Numbered from the stretch's first letter, positions 22,828 to 36,234 are shown. The stretch is DNA of 64,000 nucleotides from Vigna angularis (GCF_016808095.1 NC_068970.1:21186501-21250500), one strand, 5' to 3'. Program-made: numbers and translations. Notes: generated by a model not told the origin, from the sequence alone.

Positions 22828-25220
22828 ATAACTTGCAAGTTGTTATGTCTATACAAATCTAGCATTTGCAAGTTGCTCATATAAGTGGGTGAATGCAATC
22901 ACATCCTATAGATATCCTTTGTACAACTTAAGGTATTGAAGATCATAAGATATGATACACCCATTGACATGACACTCTTGTTTATAAATATGGTACATCT
23001 CACGAGATACAAAAAATATGTCATGATAGTAAATATTATCTACAGTGCACACAAAAATGCTCGTATACCTTATGCAACCAACTTAGTATCATGTATTTGC
23101 CACAACATTGTCTAGCTTTTGTAAACACGTCATCATACTTTACTCAAAGCAATTCTACCTAAACACATATTACCATAGTTACACCTAGACTACATGTGAA
23201 AATCTCCCACTATAGAAATGTGAAGGAGTGAGAACATATCATAATATGTTTGTAATCTCTCACCAATTTAGAGATAAAAGTTGTTGGTCTCTTTAATCCC
23301 TCTCAATAAACATAAACAAGAACCCCTTCTTTATCATCTCATAACTAGTATTCTATAAGGGCAACAAACATAAATTCTCTGCTATAACATCATTTTACTC
23401 ATTTGGCATCTTTCATGCATGTGACACCAATTTTAACTTCTTGATATCCTATAAGAATAACACTTATTATGTTACTACAAATAAATGTTAAGTTTATCAA
23501 GGAATAGGTTCGCTCATAAAACACAGACTAACTATCGAGTTAATAAATATAATGGATCTTCATTTTTATATAATACTTCATTTTTTCATTTCTATTCAAT
23601 ATAAAATTTAAACTCACATTTGGATTTTCAACAACAAACTCATTTCTTACCACATCAACAAATATCAACCAATCTAGGTAGAAATGCAAAGATAGAAAAA
23701 AGAAGAAGAAAACCTACTTTAATAACGTTGGCTGATAATGATAATCACGATGAACTAGAAAAATGTAATAATACTTACGTTGGATAACTGATAAATGACA
23801 ATTGCTTGAACTATAAAGGTGTAAGAAGAATAAAAATATGGTGAAAAGTTTATATAATTTGACAAATTTGTTTTTTCTCTTATTGAGGTGGAGAAAGAAA
23901 TTACAAGATAAAAAACTAAAATTTCTCATTGATATATTCTATATATCAAGTTCATCTTGTACAAATAATCTATAAGTCATCACTCAAATCAATGATAAAA
24001 AGAAAAAGGAAAAATAGAGGTCGAAATTATGCATAAAAAATTATTTTTATACTACCTATTTTAAGTGTTAGTTAAGGATTTTGTTTAAGAAAATATTTTT
24101 TTAATTTAATAAAATGTTTGTAATATTTTGTTAATTACTTTTTTTTTCATTTCTATTATAAGTGAATCGTAAGAATATAAAAAAAAAAGAGTAATTAGTA
24201 TTATTTTGAAGTTGATAATGATAAATCTTTATAAATTAGATATTTAATTAATTGATTAGTTTTAATTATGCTTAAAATTTTATTTATATTTATATGAAAA
24301 TTAGATAAAAAATCTACAAAAGAAATTAAGCCAAATAAAATATTTGTAATCTAAATTTAATGAATTAGTTTTTAACTCAACCGTGGTGCAATGTTGATGC
24401 ATTATACAAAATAAAATATTATTTTTAATAAAGATAAAATTTAACATTATTTATAACTATAATATATATATATATATTTATATATATATATATATATATA
24501 AGATATAATTTATATATCAAATTTATTGATGAAATTAAAATTATTTATTAATTCAACAACTCCTTTCCATATAAGTGATGGTAGAAAACACATATAAACT
24601 CAATTTCTTTAATGCTGAGCTTAAAGAGGGTGATATAATCATTGTTTTTATGTACTTTGAAAACATAAAATGTAATTGAAAAGATAGAACACTCAAATCG
24701 TTGTTAATTTTAACAAATTGTTATATCTATCAATCTAAAATATTTTAATTCGAGCTCTTTTTAGGAAATTGTTTTTTAACATCTAGATAATTCACTTTTA
24801 CAGATATTTTTATTATTATTTTTTATAATTTTAAAATAAGTAAAAAATGAAAAGATAAAATAATAGGATAAAATGTGTGTAAAAACTTGTTTGTATAAAA
24901 ATAACAGAATTTTTTTAATATTTTAATATAGATAATTTTTTTATATTCATTGGACATTATTTTTTTAACTTTTACTTTTTTTAAGTATAATTTTTTTTTT
25001 TGTATAATCTTGATCATTCTACATTTATAATATATGTTATACTATTTTATTTTACGCATAGAAGTACAAATGATCACCAAATAAGTTCTGATGTTTTGCA
25101 CGTGACAAAAACACAAGTTCGTTGAAAGAGAGATGCTCTAACAAACAAAATCCAGATACAGTTGAGTGTCGCAGTCACGATCAATTCAACTCTGAATCTG
25201 AAGTTTTCCATACTAGATAA
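22828..25220. other. AT-rich intergenic DNA and upstream region of FOLT copy 2
   Basis: I see no gene. Contents are an AT dinucleotide tract at about 24462-24500 and long A/T-rich stretches (24030-25070). The last ~55 bp before 25221 resemble the leader of FOLT copy 1; the sequence upstream does not. Confidence 0.6.
24462..24500 (+). repeat. (TA)n microsatellite
   Basis: An interrupted TA dinucleotide run of about 39 bp in intergenic DNA. Confidence 0.9.
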
Positions 25221-28200
25221 ATGTCAACGGAAGCGCCCAAGCGCCATAAGTGGCAGTGGGAGAACGCCACCGCGGGCGCTGCCGCCGGATTCGCCACCGT
25301 TGCCGTTATGTATCCCCTCGATGTTGTCCGCACTAGGTTCCAAGGTTCTCTCTCCCTCTTTCTCTTCTCATGTAAACTACTATTTCTGATTTTTCGTGCC
25401 TTCCATTCTTAGAACTATTGCTTGACTCTGCAGTTAACGATGGTCGAGTCTCTCATCTTCCCAGTTACAAGAACACCGCTCACGCCGTTTTCACCATTGC
25501 TCGCTCTGAGGTTTGTCATTTCCTAATCGACCAACGCCAATGTTGTTTCTCAGTTAAGGATTGAATTGTCAAAGTTCTTTTTTAATTAATGAAATTCCGG
25601 ACGCTTTTCACGTGTCCTTTAAGTATCTAAAACGCTGGTGTTTAGGCGAGTTATCTAAAGTTGAGGAAGGATGCTTAAAATAATTCATTCGAGCAAATTA
25701 CATGGCATTACATCACTTGAGTGAATTTTTTAGGACAAGTAACGTTTCTTAACTGGTTCGTATTAATAAAAAACTATTTTTCAATCAAAGTTTAATAGGT
25801 TGAACAATCACTTTGGAAATTTTAATATCGAAGTGTTTTTTTGAGTAATTAAAGTTCTTATATGTACGTGATATGTAAGACTTGCGAATTTGTGGTAAAA
25901 TTTAGACAATCATGCATTTAAATGTTGTTGATTGCTGAACCTTCTAAACTTAACATATATAGATTTATTACATGGCTCCTTTTACTTTCTGAACAGTGTA
26001 GTTGAAGTTTAGCAGCATGAATAAATCTGACGAATATGATAAAATCAGTACAATGGTTTCTGGTATTCCTGAAAAGTGAAGAGAAGCTTACTAAGATTAT
26101 TGCCACGACCTGAGATTGTCACAGTGCTAATGAATGCAATAGTAAACTAAGAATGCATATGAATCTTAGTACATATTATTGATGTGTCGGATATGGATTA
26201 CAGTGAAGAAGGCTTCTGTATTTACAAAGATAGTAAAAATAAGGAAATAACAAAAGAATTTTTTAGAAAGAGAGGATCAACATCACTTCTTCCACCCCTT
26301 TCTCTCTCTCTAATAGAATGCTAAACACTAGTGCTTGGATCACTCAAAATCCTTTAATCGTGAATTGGTTATTTTGATCCTTGCACTTTTCCTCCTTTTT
26401 TTGGTATGGTGGAGCCGTTGCCATGCTTCCCTCTTGAGCTGAGCTATCTAAATTCCCTTTTGCCCCTCGAATCCAAATGTGTTAGACATCTAAAGGTATG
26501 TCGTGCACAGTGAGATTCAAATGTGGAATGCTAAAATTTGAAGACATTGAAGAACTTCGATAGAATATAGAAAGTATCCAATAGGATATGGGTCCAACAT
26601 TGGTGAAACAACCATTTTTAAGTGTCTATGTTTCAAAGTTAGCAAGACGAGGGGTGGTGGAAGGGTGGGTTCTCACTTTTCAATTTTGTTTGTTAATGAA
26701 TGGTTGCCTATTTTCGTTAGACATCACTTTTCACCTTGTCCATGGTCTTACTTTGATGAATTTTATCATGAATGCGGTTGGGATTGTTGCTCAATGTTCG
26801 TTCGTTCCACGTATTATTGATGGGTTTCGTGTTGAAAAAAATTAACATCGGTTGCAAACTGTAATCAGAGAGATATTATTTTTTTTTTTGGTACTTTGTG
26901 TGTGTCTTAGTATGAATATACTACATATATGCCATGCTTTATCTTGCAGGGATTAAGAGGGTTATATGCAGGCTTTCTTCCTGGGACTCTCGGGTCCACT
27001 ATTTCGTGGGGTTTATATTTCTTTTTGTAAGTACTAAATTCCATCAATAAGTATTGCATCGAAGTGAACTTTTAAACCGGTCATTATATAACTAACCCTC
27101 ACTAGGAGAGAATAATACTATATAGATGTCTAACTCTTTGATGCTTCGTTCTGGTGTTTTGTGCATATTAGCACCTTCTGTAATTAAATTTGAACTTCTT
27201 TCAATATGATTTCGAAAATCTTCTTGGTGGCCTACTCACTCATGCATACAGGAGAAAAATCATATCTAAATTACTTTTCTTGGTCACAAATACAATGTTA
27301 GATATCTAAGTATGAGTTTAAGTCTTATAATGAATAAAAATGAGAAAGTTGAGTAACATATTAGTAAGAAGACCTATAAACCCATTATCTTAAGATTTTG
27401 GATTGGAGGTGATGTTCTAATCTCTTCTGTGGGTTTGCTTATGACTCATTGGTACCAATGCTCACAAAGCCAAATCCTTAAGGTTTTGAGTTGGAGGTGA
27501 TGTTGTAATCTTTTGTATGGGTTTGCTCATAATGACTCATTGTCTTAGAGTTTTGAGTTAGAAATGGAGTTGTAATCTCTGATAAGAATTTGTTTATAAC
27601 TTATTGGTGTCAAATCCCTCCAATGTATCCATCCTAAAACGACCCAACACAAATCAGCATGTCATCATCTCCTAGTCTACCGTCTTTAGCAGTTTCATTT
27701 AACATCAAACAATTTCTACAAATTCACAGATGTTAATCCTGCCAGAGGATTATCCTCCCCCTAAATTTTTTTACCTTCCAGAATTGAGTGGTTAATTATT
27801 ATAGTGTGGTTACTGGTCCATCTGCTTGCTTTCTGAGAAGACCAGAGTCATTGTACCAAAACTTTTTTGACTTGCAGCTATGATAAAGCCAAACAAAGAT
27901 ATGCAAGGAACGGGGAGGGGAAATTGAGCCCAGGTCTTCATCTTGCCTCAGCTGCTGAAGCAGGAGGTTTGGTAAGTGAGAAAAATCCAAATATAAAATC
28001 CACCTATAATTCTTAGTGATTATGTTGCACAACCCTGCTGGCATTTGTTGCCACCCGAGGTTTTCTATTTTTAAATTTTGTCACTATTGGGATGTAGGAG
28101 AGATGAAAGGATTTGAATCATCCAAAGCAAGGGATTCACTTTAATGGGAAAAAGGTGATTTGCAAATCAGCAAATGTACAGTTAAATATGAAATCATTTA

Positions 28201-31200
28201 AATTTGTTCCCTTGATTTTAATTTCTGGTTGATGGATGTAACACCCTACTTTTCTCTGTAAAGTGAATCCCTTAGTTTAGCTTCACTTCAGAGTAACTAA
28301 ATCCACAATAAATTACTTTTGGCGAGCTGTATTGATGAATTTGGCACTGAAAATTGTTGTTTGAAATGTTGTGAGAATGAAACTAGTGTAATTAAGTTTA
28401 CCATTTCCTTATCTATGGGCTTATCTTTGTGACCCTACTTAACTTTGATAATTGGATACTTAGGATTCCAATGCCTGCCAAACATACTGTGGCACAAACC
28501 TGTAAGGGGTCAAAACTAAACTTCCAGTTATTTTGGTTTCCATTACCTTTCACCAGGTTTGCCTGTGCACAAATCCTGTTTGGCTTATAAAGACAAGATT
28601 GCAGCTTCAAAGTCCGCTTCATCAGACGGAACCATACTCTGGGCTTTATGGTCTGCTCTCCATTTTAAATTAACTTTATTTGGAACTGTTTACATTTTAT
28701 AGCATCCATATTTTCACTTTGGCTCTAGATGTTATGCCAGAAATAATTACATAGCTTAATTATTATCTTTTACAATAAGATGCTTCTTCATTTTAGTCAC
28801 CTCACCCTAAATTGAATTTGAAATTAGTATCTAAAAGTTGAAAGATAGGTCATTTTCATAGAGTGGTTCAATCTGAGGCTCAGTATTTAACTGAGCATTT
28901 ATCTCACCCAAAAATGGTCTTGGTTGTGTGGCAATTTTTATATCACCACTATATGGGTATTCAGTAATTCAATACCTACCAGTATTAACTTTTATTTGTA
29001 GATTATTTCAGTTTTTTGAGAAAGGAACAATCAAGATGCAAGATTTAGGTTCATAAGTTGACCTTATTCTTTTTCTTTTTGATCTGGGAACCAGGGTGAT
29101 TATGTTTCGCTCAATGAGAAAGGCTAGTGATACACTTTCTAACTAACTCTTTTGGACAAACCCCCTTCATTGGCTGATTTTATTCGAAAATCACAATTTT
29201 TTGTGAGTTCTATTTCGTAGTTCCTGATGAATCCGATAGTTTAGAGTGCGTTAGAGTTTTGGTAGTACTCCTCTTAACTCATCTACCTAAAACATTATAG
29301 TGAATATATATTTTGTTTATTGTGGTTATGTCTTCGCCATATGAATTGCTAACAAGTCAGGAAAACATTTTACTTGTCAAAAATAAATAATAAATGCATT
29401 TAGAACCATAATGAGCGAGGAAGGATTTAGTGCACTTTACAGAGTGATCGTTCCAGGTCTGTTTTGGTGTGTTGCTGTTTCTTGTTATTTTACTAATCAA
29501 TCTTGGCACTTAAAATTTTAATCAAATTGAATATATGTAGGTAACTATCTTTCATAAAGATAAAAGGTCTTATTTGCCCAAATTGATTCTAGGTTCAGAT
29601 CTATAATCAACATTGAGCCATTTGCAAGTATCCACTATGAACTCTTTTATCTGTCAATTGGACACAGAGACTATCAGAAACAACACAATTCATTCTTCAG
29701 TTTAATAACTACAAGTTACTAAAAGAATGTGTTTGCCATACGATTGTCACGCGATCACTGCATATGTTAACATATTTTGTTTATTATATTTGTATTCAAT
29801 ATACGATTTGCTATCTAGTCATGGAATTTGATTTTATTAATATTAACTATCAGATGCATTTAGGACCATAACGAGGGAAGAAGGATTTAGTGCACTTTAC
29901 AGAGGCATTGTTCCTGGTCTATTTCTGGTATGTTGCTGACTCTTTATTTTACCTGTCAATCTTGACACTTAGAATTTAGTTTTAGATTAAATATAATGTG
30001 GTATTGTGCTTTGCAATTTATACTGGACATCACATCCATTGCATAGCCACTATGAACTCTTGAACCTCTCCAATTAATATTATACAATACTAAGAACATC
30101 ACAACAGATCCTTGATCCTTTGGTTCAATTGTTGTTAAGTTATCAAGGAATGTGTTTATGGTGTGATTGTTACATCATAAACTCATGTCAGCGATTATTT
30201 GTTCATGTCATCTCCACCATTCGCACATATTCTGTGTTAAAAAATGGTTAAAATTTTTTCAATGGAATATCCCTTTGTCCTTCTCCTCCCCCTCCCCACT
30301 TTTTCCGTGCTGTGTGGCAGTATGGTGGGAATTATGCAGACAAAAAAGTCAAAATGATGAATGAATTTGGAATCTTTTTACCTTCACCTTCATGGCAACT
30401 TGTGATACGTGGTATTCTTGAGAGTGGATACTATTTTTCTAAAGGTTGTTGAACTTTGAAGCTATAGAGATTAGTGGGGTGGGGGTTTGACAAAGCAACA
30501 TTCAAAATTTTCATTTGGGACCAAAATTCCAATTAAAATGAAAGGGTATTACTTAATGCATTATTAGGTTGCTACTTTTCTCTAGGGTGTGAAAGGGGAA
30601 ATTTTGAAAATTACGATGGCTATATCAATTATCAAGTATTAACAAAAGTTTCAATCAAACATAGCATTGTCTTTCTATGCTTTATAATGAGCTTATTTGA
30701 ATTTATATGTTGCAGCAGGTCTCTCATGGTGCTATTCAGTTCACAGCATACGAGGAGCTCCGTAAAGTTATTATTGATTTTAAGAGTAAGAGAAGTACAT
30801 TCCATAATCACAATCCTGATAAATTGTTGGTAAGTTAGAGGACCTTGGGTCGATTTAACTCTTGAATTTACATGTATTGGACTATTCACGTTTCTCAAAT
30901 GATTTCTTGAGGTTTGACCTTTTCTGCCACTTGTATTTCTCTCCAAGTCATGCTCCTATAATCAAGGCTCTAGTAATTTGGTTGAGCCAAATGATGCATC
31001 TCAAGAATCACGACTCTGATTGTTGCCTGCATTTGAGTAGTGGATGCCTCAGTTAGCTTTTATTTACTGTTTTCAAATGGCTAGGTACGATCCAGGGACA
31101 TGTTAAATGGGAGAAATGTAGCTTTATGCATATCCTAAAAAAAATTTTGTTTCTAGTTTATAGCTTTATACAACACGTTTGGGTTTGGTACATTTAGCTT

Positions 31201-32129
31201 CCTGCTATCTGATGTTTACAGATGATTTCAATTGAATTTGTGTTGGCAATTAATAAATATTCTATCCAAAACTTACAGTTGTGATGTTTTAACAGTGTAC
31301 TATTTTTCCCAGAATTCTGTTGATTATGCTGTTCTTGGAGCAACATCAAAACTGGCTGCAATACTGCTAACCTATCCATTTCAGGTACAACCGTCTGTCT
31401 CCTCTCTTTTGAACGAGCATTCTAGCTTCATTCCTTAATATGAGTAATTGAAGAATTTTCTTTCTTCTGAATCACGCTCCCCCCTTCCCATTATTTCAGG
31501 TTATGCGGTCTCGCTTGCAGGTACAAGAATGTCATTACAAAGATATAAATATTACATATTCATTTTGTTTTAACTAGCATCACTACATCTTTATCTGATC
31601 TAGACTGAATTTTCTGTCTCTGCAGCAACGACCAAGTGGTGATGGGGTCCCAAGATATATGGATACTTGGCATGTTGTGAAAGAAACTGCACGGTAAATA
31701 ACTACATATTGAAAACCCATCTAGATTTAGCTCACATCTTTATATTGAGAAATATGCAAAGGTGAAACTAGAAAGGAATCGTAAGTATTATTGATGATTG
31801 AGATTAACATATTTCTTATACCTTGGCAAATGGTATACACAATAGGTTGACTCTTGGTGACGTGCTGTCAATGAATTGTAAAGACTACGTTGACACTCTT
31901 GCTTTTACCCGAATTATATGCTAAAAAAACAATGCTCTTGATAATTTCAAATTTAGTTATTGTTTTTCCTTTATAGATTTTGTTCTGTTCTTGCAGATTT
32001 GAAGGTATCCGGGGTTTTTACAAAGGAATTACCGCAAACCTCTTGAAAAATGCTCCTGCTTCTTCAATAACATTTATTGTTTATGAAAATGTTTTAAAAT
32101 TTCTTAAACCGACTATAAGAAATGACTGA
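25221..32129 (+). CDS. FOLT1: Folate transporter FOLT1-like, mitochondrial carrier family (copy 2)
   Basis: Same exon plan as copy 1: 25221-25344, 25434-25510, 26950-27026, 27878-27971, 28557-28650, 29854-29927, 30719-30829, 31313-31384, 31500-31520, 31626-31693 and 31997-32129. Exon lengths are identical, total 945 nt, 314 aa. Carrier signatures [17 protein letters not shown] and YPFQVMRSR are intact, and no stop or frameshift is seen in the spliced frame. The intact frame and conservative differences suggest a functional paralogue. Intron sequences still align with copy 1, so this arose by DNA duplication rather than by reverse transcription. The first version of exon 6 (29394-29466) is dead here. 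Exon 7 has a CAGCAG acceptor that could add one Gln. The upstream sequence is unrelated to that of copy 1, so expression may differ. Confidence 0.92.
27389..27606 (+). repeat. Three diverged tandem repeats in intron 3 of copy 2
   Basis: A unit of roughly 62-65 bp containing 'ttttgagttggaggtgatgt' and ending near 'gactcattg' occurs at about 27389, 27478 and 27544. Copies have diverged and spacing is uneven. It is absent from the matching intron of copy 1. Confidence 0.65.
29394..29466 (+). pseudogene. Dead exon 6a in folate transporter copy 2
   Basis: Homologous in position and flanks to exon 6a of copy 1. The acceptor AG has become 'taa' (…aataataa/atgc), and the exon is 73 instead of 74 nt because of a one-base loss near its 3' end. 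It also carries R-to-S and G-to-V changes relative to copy 1. It can no longer be spliced as a frame-keeping exon. Confidence 0.8.
30713..30718 (+). promoter_or_regulatory. NAGNAG tandem splice acceptor of exon 7, copy 2
   Basis: The intron ends ...tgcagcag/gtctct. Using the first AG adds CAG (Gln) in frame before VSHGAIQF; using the second gives the same product as copy 1, whose acceptor is a single one. Confidence 0.6.
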
Positions 32130-33931
32130 GTATTTCATTTTCTATCAGGATTTTCTTTTATCCTTACTGTTGTTTAATATCTTCTTAATTGATATTTGTA
32201 GCAATGGGTATTTATAATTTGTCCTATCACTTTTTCTTGATGGGATTCTACAGAGTAACAATGTAGATGCAATTTCCCGAGATAAAATTTATGGCTGCTT
32301 TTATATCCGTGTTTCCGTGCTAACAAATTTTCTGTTCTTTTGCTCCCAGAGTTCTAGGACTTGAAATTACCTTCTATGGGCAAAAGCTTGCAGGTCACTT
32401 CAACCTGTGGGAGAGATATTTCGTTTCATTGAACAGAATTACTTACAATTAATAAAACTAAATCGTGCAATATATAACTGTTTCCATTTAAAATATGTTT
32501 CTTTCACATTGCCTTCTACTGTGAAGTCTCCTATCGTATCGTTTTATGCTTCCACATGTACTTCTTACGACGCCTTTCGTTACTGGATTATTGTAAAAAA
32601 AATAGCTGTGTTCATGAAATCTTTTATTTAAATAAAAATCTATGTACGTAAGAAACAAAACATAGATAAGAGGACCATTTTCGTAGGGTACCGTTTATAG
32701 GCAATATTAAAAGTTCATAATCTAAAGGTTAAAAACAAAGTAAATCTAAACCACTTGCACGCATTTGACTGTTTGCAAGCAAAAATTGACTCAGCTGTAA
32801 CCTTATCATAGAAGTCAATCTGCTCGAGTTTCGTACACTCTTTTCTAATAAGCACCAGGTTCCTAATGTTGTGTTCGTTTGGAGGGAAAATACTATTCAC
32901 GTAAATTAGTGATGATGGATTACGAAAAGCAACGTTGTTCGTTTTGGTGAATTTGTGTCGATTTGGTGAGACGGATATCCGCTGATTTGCGGGATTGCAT
33001 TGTTCAGCTCATCTCGCAAATATGGAAAGATTTGCGATGATTTACGAGGAAAAGACTGATATACCCATTTTTGCTTTTATACATCAGCCAAAAATATCAG
33101 TCAAAAATAACGAAGTTATTCGATTCTGCACATTAATAACCGGTTACAGCAGAGTGTAACCGGTTACAGAGAAGAATGAACTTTTGCTTGCACACACGTA
33201 ACCGGTTACGCAATATATATTTTTCAGTTTTTTTTATAATTATTTTAATATTATAATTTAAAAAGATGTAATTTTAATAAAATTAGGTATATTATATTTT
33301 TTAATTTATTAAAAATAAGTTGATTATTTAATTTTTATAATTTTTAAACATTAATTTTATAAATTATTCATAATTTTTTTTTCTTTATAAACATTTTTAC
33401 AATTAAATATAACATTTTATATTAATTTTATAATTAGGGGCATTTTGGTAATCTTTAATTTTTACCAATTAAACTAATTTTTAAAATTTATCACATCAAT
33501 CAAATTCTACACTAATTCTCACAAATTTTACTTCCAAATCCACTCTCAATTACCCACAAATCCACTCAAAAAAACAACTAAAAAATTACCCTCAAATCCA
33601 TTCAAATCATCTCCCCCAAATCATTCTAAATTAACAAAGCCTAAATATCTCGAAGTATTATTAAGCTTAATTTATACTCCCTGTAGAATTACTAAATCTA
33701 TTCGAAGTCTATTTAATTGTTCATTAATGGCATTGCTCACCTTTACTCCTATAAATTATGGACTTTTTAAATGGATGATTCGTTTGCCTTTCTCTTACAG
33801 AAACCCACAATTCTAGTTACGTAAAATTGTAAATAATTAACAATGGAAATCCAGGAGTTTTTTTTTTAACAAACAACAATATAAATAGCTAAAAATACAC
33901 CAAAAAATAAAAGGTACATAAATCGGCAACG
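32130..33931. other. Intergenic DNA between FOLT copy 2 and epoxide hydrolase
   Basis: The two genes converge, so both 3' UTRs lie here. An 'aattaataaaac' polyadenylation-like motif occurs near 32448-32460. A repeat with TAACCGGTTA palindromes covers about 32870-33645. No further gene is visible. Confidence 0.55.
32870..33645. repeat. MITE-like repeat with TAACCGGTTA palindromes
   Basis: The left part begins near 'gttgtgttcgtttggaggg' and the right part, read on the minus strand, has 'ggctttgttaatttagaatg'. These look like weak inverted ends (about 12 of 19 matches). Between them are three copies of the perfect palindrome TAACCGGTTA (33137-33146, 33157-33166, 33199-33208) and a very AT-rich core. 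I could not find a target duplication, so its class is uncertain. Confidence 0.45.
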
Positions 33932-35589
33932 TTATATGGAAGCATTGGGGGGGAATTTACGGATGAAGGAAAGGATTTCGTCCGAAATTTGTTGGGCTTT
34001 TTCTTGATGGATAAAATGGTGGCCGTCTATAATAACAACTTCAAGGTTGGGAACAAGACTCTTGAAAGTACCACTTTCCAAAAAAGCCTTTGTACCAAAT
34101 GTTTCAAGATCAAAAGCCATGTCTTTGTTTCCTGCTATGAACTTCGTTGGAACTGTTACCTTTGATCCTTGCCATGGTGCAAGAAGCTCCCAGTTTCTGT
34201 AACCATAGACCATCAGCGTAAGTAAAAAGGTGAGTTCTTTCACTAACAAATAACATCTGTCGGATTTTATTTTTACTCTATGTCGCGTGTGTGAGAAGCA
34301 TCATATAAGAAGAATAGTTTATGATAAGATGAAATAGTTTATGCTTAGCTCAGAAGTCAACTTAGTTTAAATTTATCTTTGTCAAATTAAATTGTTGGAA
34401 ATATAATATAAAATTAGCCCACAACTTATATACAATTTTATAAGTGCTATCAGCCGCCAAAAAAAGAGCTGTTTTTTCTCCAAGTTTGACTATAGTAGAG
34501 AATTCAAAGTTGCATTGCGTACTTCTCAAGGAATTGAATGATTATGTTTTAAAATTAAGCAAAAAAAGCAGTGATGAAAATACTTACAAGTCCATTGCAC
34601 GGTAATAATTGAGTGGACCAGTAAAACCAGATTCTTGGAATTTGTCTGCAAAAACCGTGAGTTCTTCCTCAGTTATCCATGATGGCACAACAGAAGGTGT
34701 CGGCAGGAAATCAATTAGCTCCATGCCTTCTGGAGATGCTAGAAAATCTGTATGTATCATCAGAATAAACTTCTTCATCACTGTCAGATAATCATATCTA
34801 GCGAAAGCTCTCTCTGCTCTGCCTGGTTCCTGCATACCCAACACAACAAATAAATCACACCATCATGTGCATCACTAAAAGCAATTCAGGCAAGCACAAA
34901 TCTTAGATTTGTCATAAAATTCATGTTTTTAAATACATAAAAATGTCAAAACAAACAGCAAGTAAAGGGAACCTGGAATTGGCAGACATGACTCTGATCT
35001 CCAAATAATTTTCTGATAGTTTCAACCGTTTTACTGGTGGGTGATCTTGGGTGGAAAGGAACACCCAAAGCAACAAATCCTTTTACTCTGTCAGGTCTAA
35101 ACAGACTCAGATGCCATCCAATTGTTGATCCCCAATCAGATCCAACGACAAATGCCTGTATTGTTCAAGTGGGTCAAAAACAGAAAGAACAAGACATAAA
35201 AAGGAAGCATGATCATGTATATATATACTCATACAAAAAATGTATGCAAGTTTAGAAAGAAAGAAAAAGAAATGAGAACATTTTGATACCTGTTGTTCAC
35301 CAAAATGGTCAAGCAAAGCTATAAGGTCACCTACAACGTGGTGACAAGTGTAGGAAGTAGGTTCAATAGGAGAATCGGAGTCACCATAGCCTCTTAGATC
35401 AGGTGCAACTGCATGATAGCCATGTTGGGCCAAGTAATTGATCTGGTGGCGCCAGGCATACCATAGTTCTGGGAAGCCATGAAGCAGAAGAACAAGTGGG
35501 CCTGTTCCTTTCTCTGCCACATGTAACCATATCCCGTTGGCTTTGATTCTTTGGTGTTTCACTTCATTCACCAACTCTAAGTGCTCCAT
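33932..35589 (-). CDS. Soluble epoxide hydrolase (alpha/beta-hydrolase fold)
   Basis: Four exons on the minus strand: 35589-35290, 35155-34973, 34829-34588 and 34196-33932, 990 nt, 329 aa, close to the usual ~315-320 aa of plant soluble epoxide hydrolases. Visible features: oxyanion-hole motif HGFPELWYAWR (about residues 37-47), RGYGDSD, nucleophile Asp in VGSDWGS, a lid region with the epoxide-polarising Tyr candidate in NYYRAMD, charge-relay Asp in AGNKDMAFD, and catalytic His in GHHFIHQEK. The enzyme opens fatty-acid or xenobiotic epoxides to diols through an ester intermediate. There is no signal peptide and no C-terminal SKL-type tripeptide (it ends NASI), so cytosolic location is likely. 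It converges with the second folate transporter and no functional link between the two is evident. Confidence 0.93.
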
Positions 35590-36234
35590 AACCTTCGAGG
35601 ATCAAATCAACCAAAGTACGATGTTCCTTAAGAATGAATGAAGAAGATGAAACATGTCTTCAAGACACTCTTAAATGTCATGCCTTGGGTCAAACCCCAA
35701 CTCTGACTTGTTAACCACAACATTTCTGTCTATTCCCTACACACCGTATTAAATAAATCATAAAAGATTAACCAATCTACCCTACACTCATTAACAACAT
35801 TTTCTGGTTATAAGATGCACTACATCAATTATACCATAAAAGAAACATTTAGAAAATCAAATGAGTTATACTCCTTTTCTATATTAAAAATAACTCATGC
35901 TCTGAATTATGATTTTAGAAAAATATGTTATAAATATTTATCATTCCAATTTTCTTCACCTACAGTTTTTTTTTAATTTTAAATGTTTGAAATCTTAATT
36001 ATTTTAAATTTTTAAGTGTTTTATATTTTGTTTTTTGATAAATTAATTTAAATTTCTTAGAATTTAAATTCTGCATCTGAGTTTAATGTAATTTATTTAT
36101 TTTTATCTAAAGATATTAATGAAGATAAATATTTATTTTTTATATTGTGAAAAAAATATACATTTAAAAACTAATTTCGTAATGTTGTTTTTATTAAATT
36201 AATAATTAAAAATCGAATGACCAAAATATAAAAA

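Noticed and set aside
26588..26845. 85-codon frame in intron 2 of folate transporter copy 2, and the similar one at 5080-5337 in copy 1
   Set aside because: The two align as related intron sequence but their frames are not conserved, which fits non-coding DNA.
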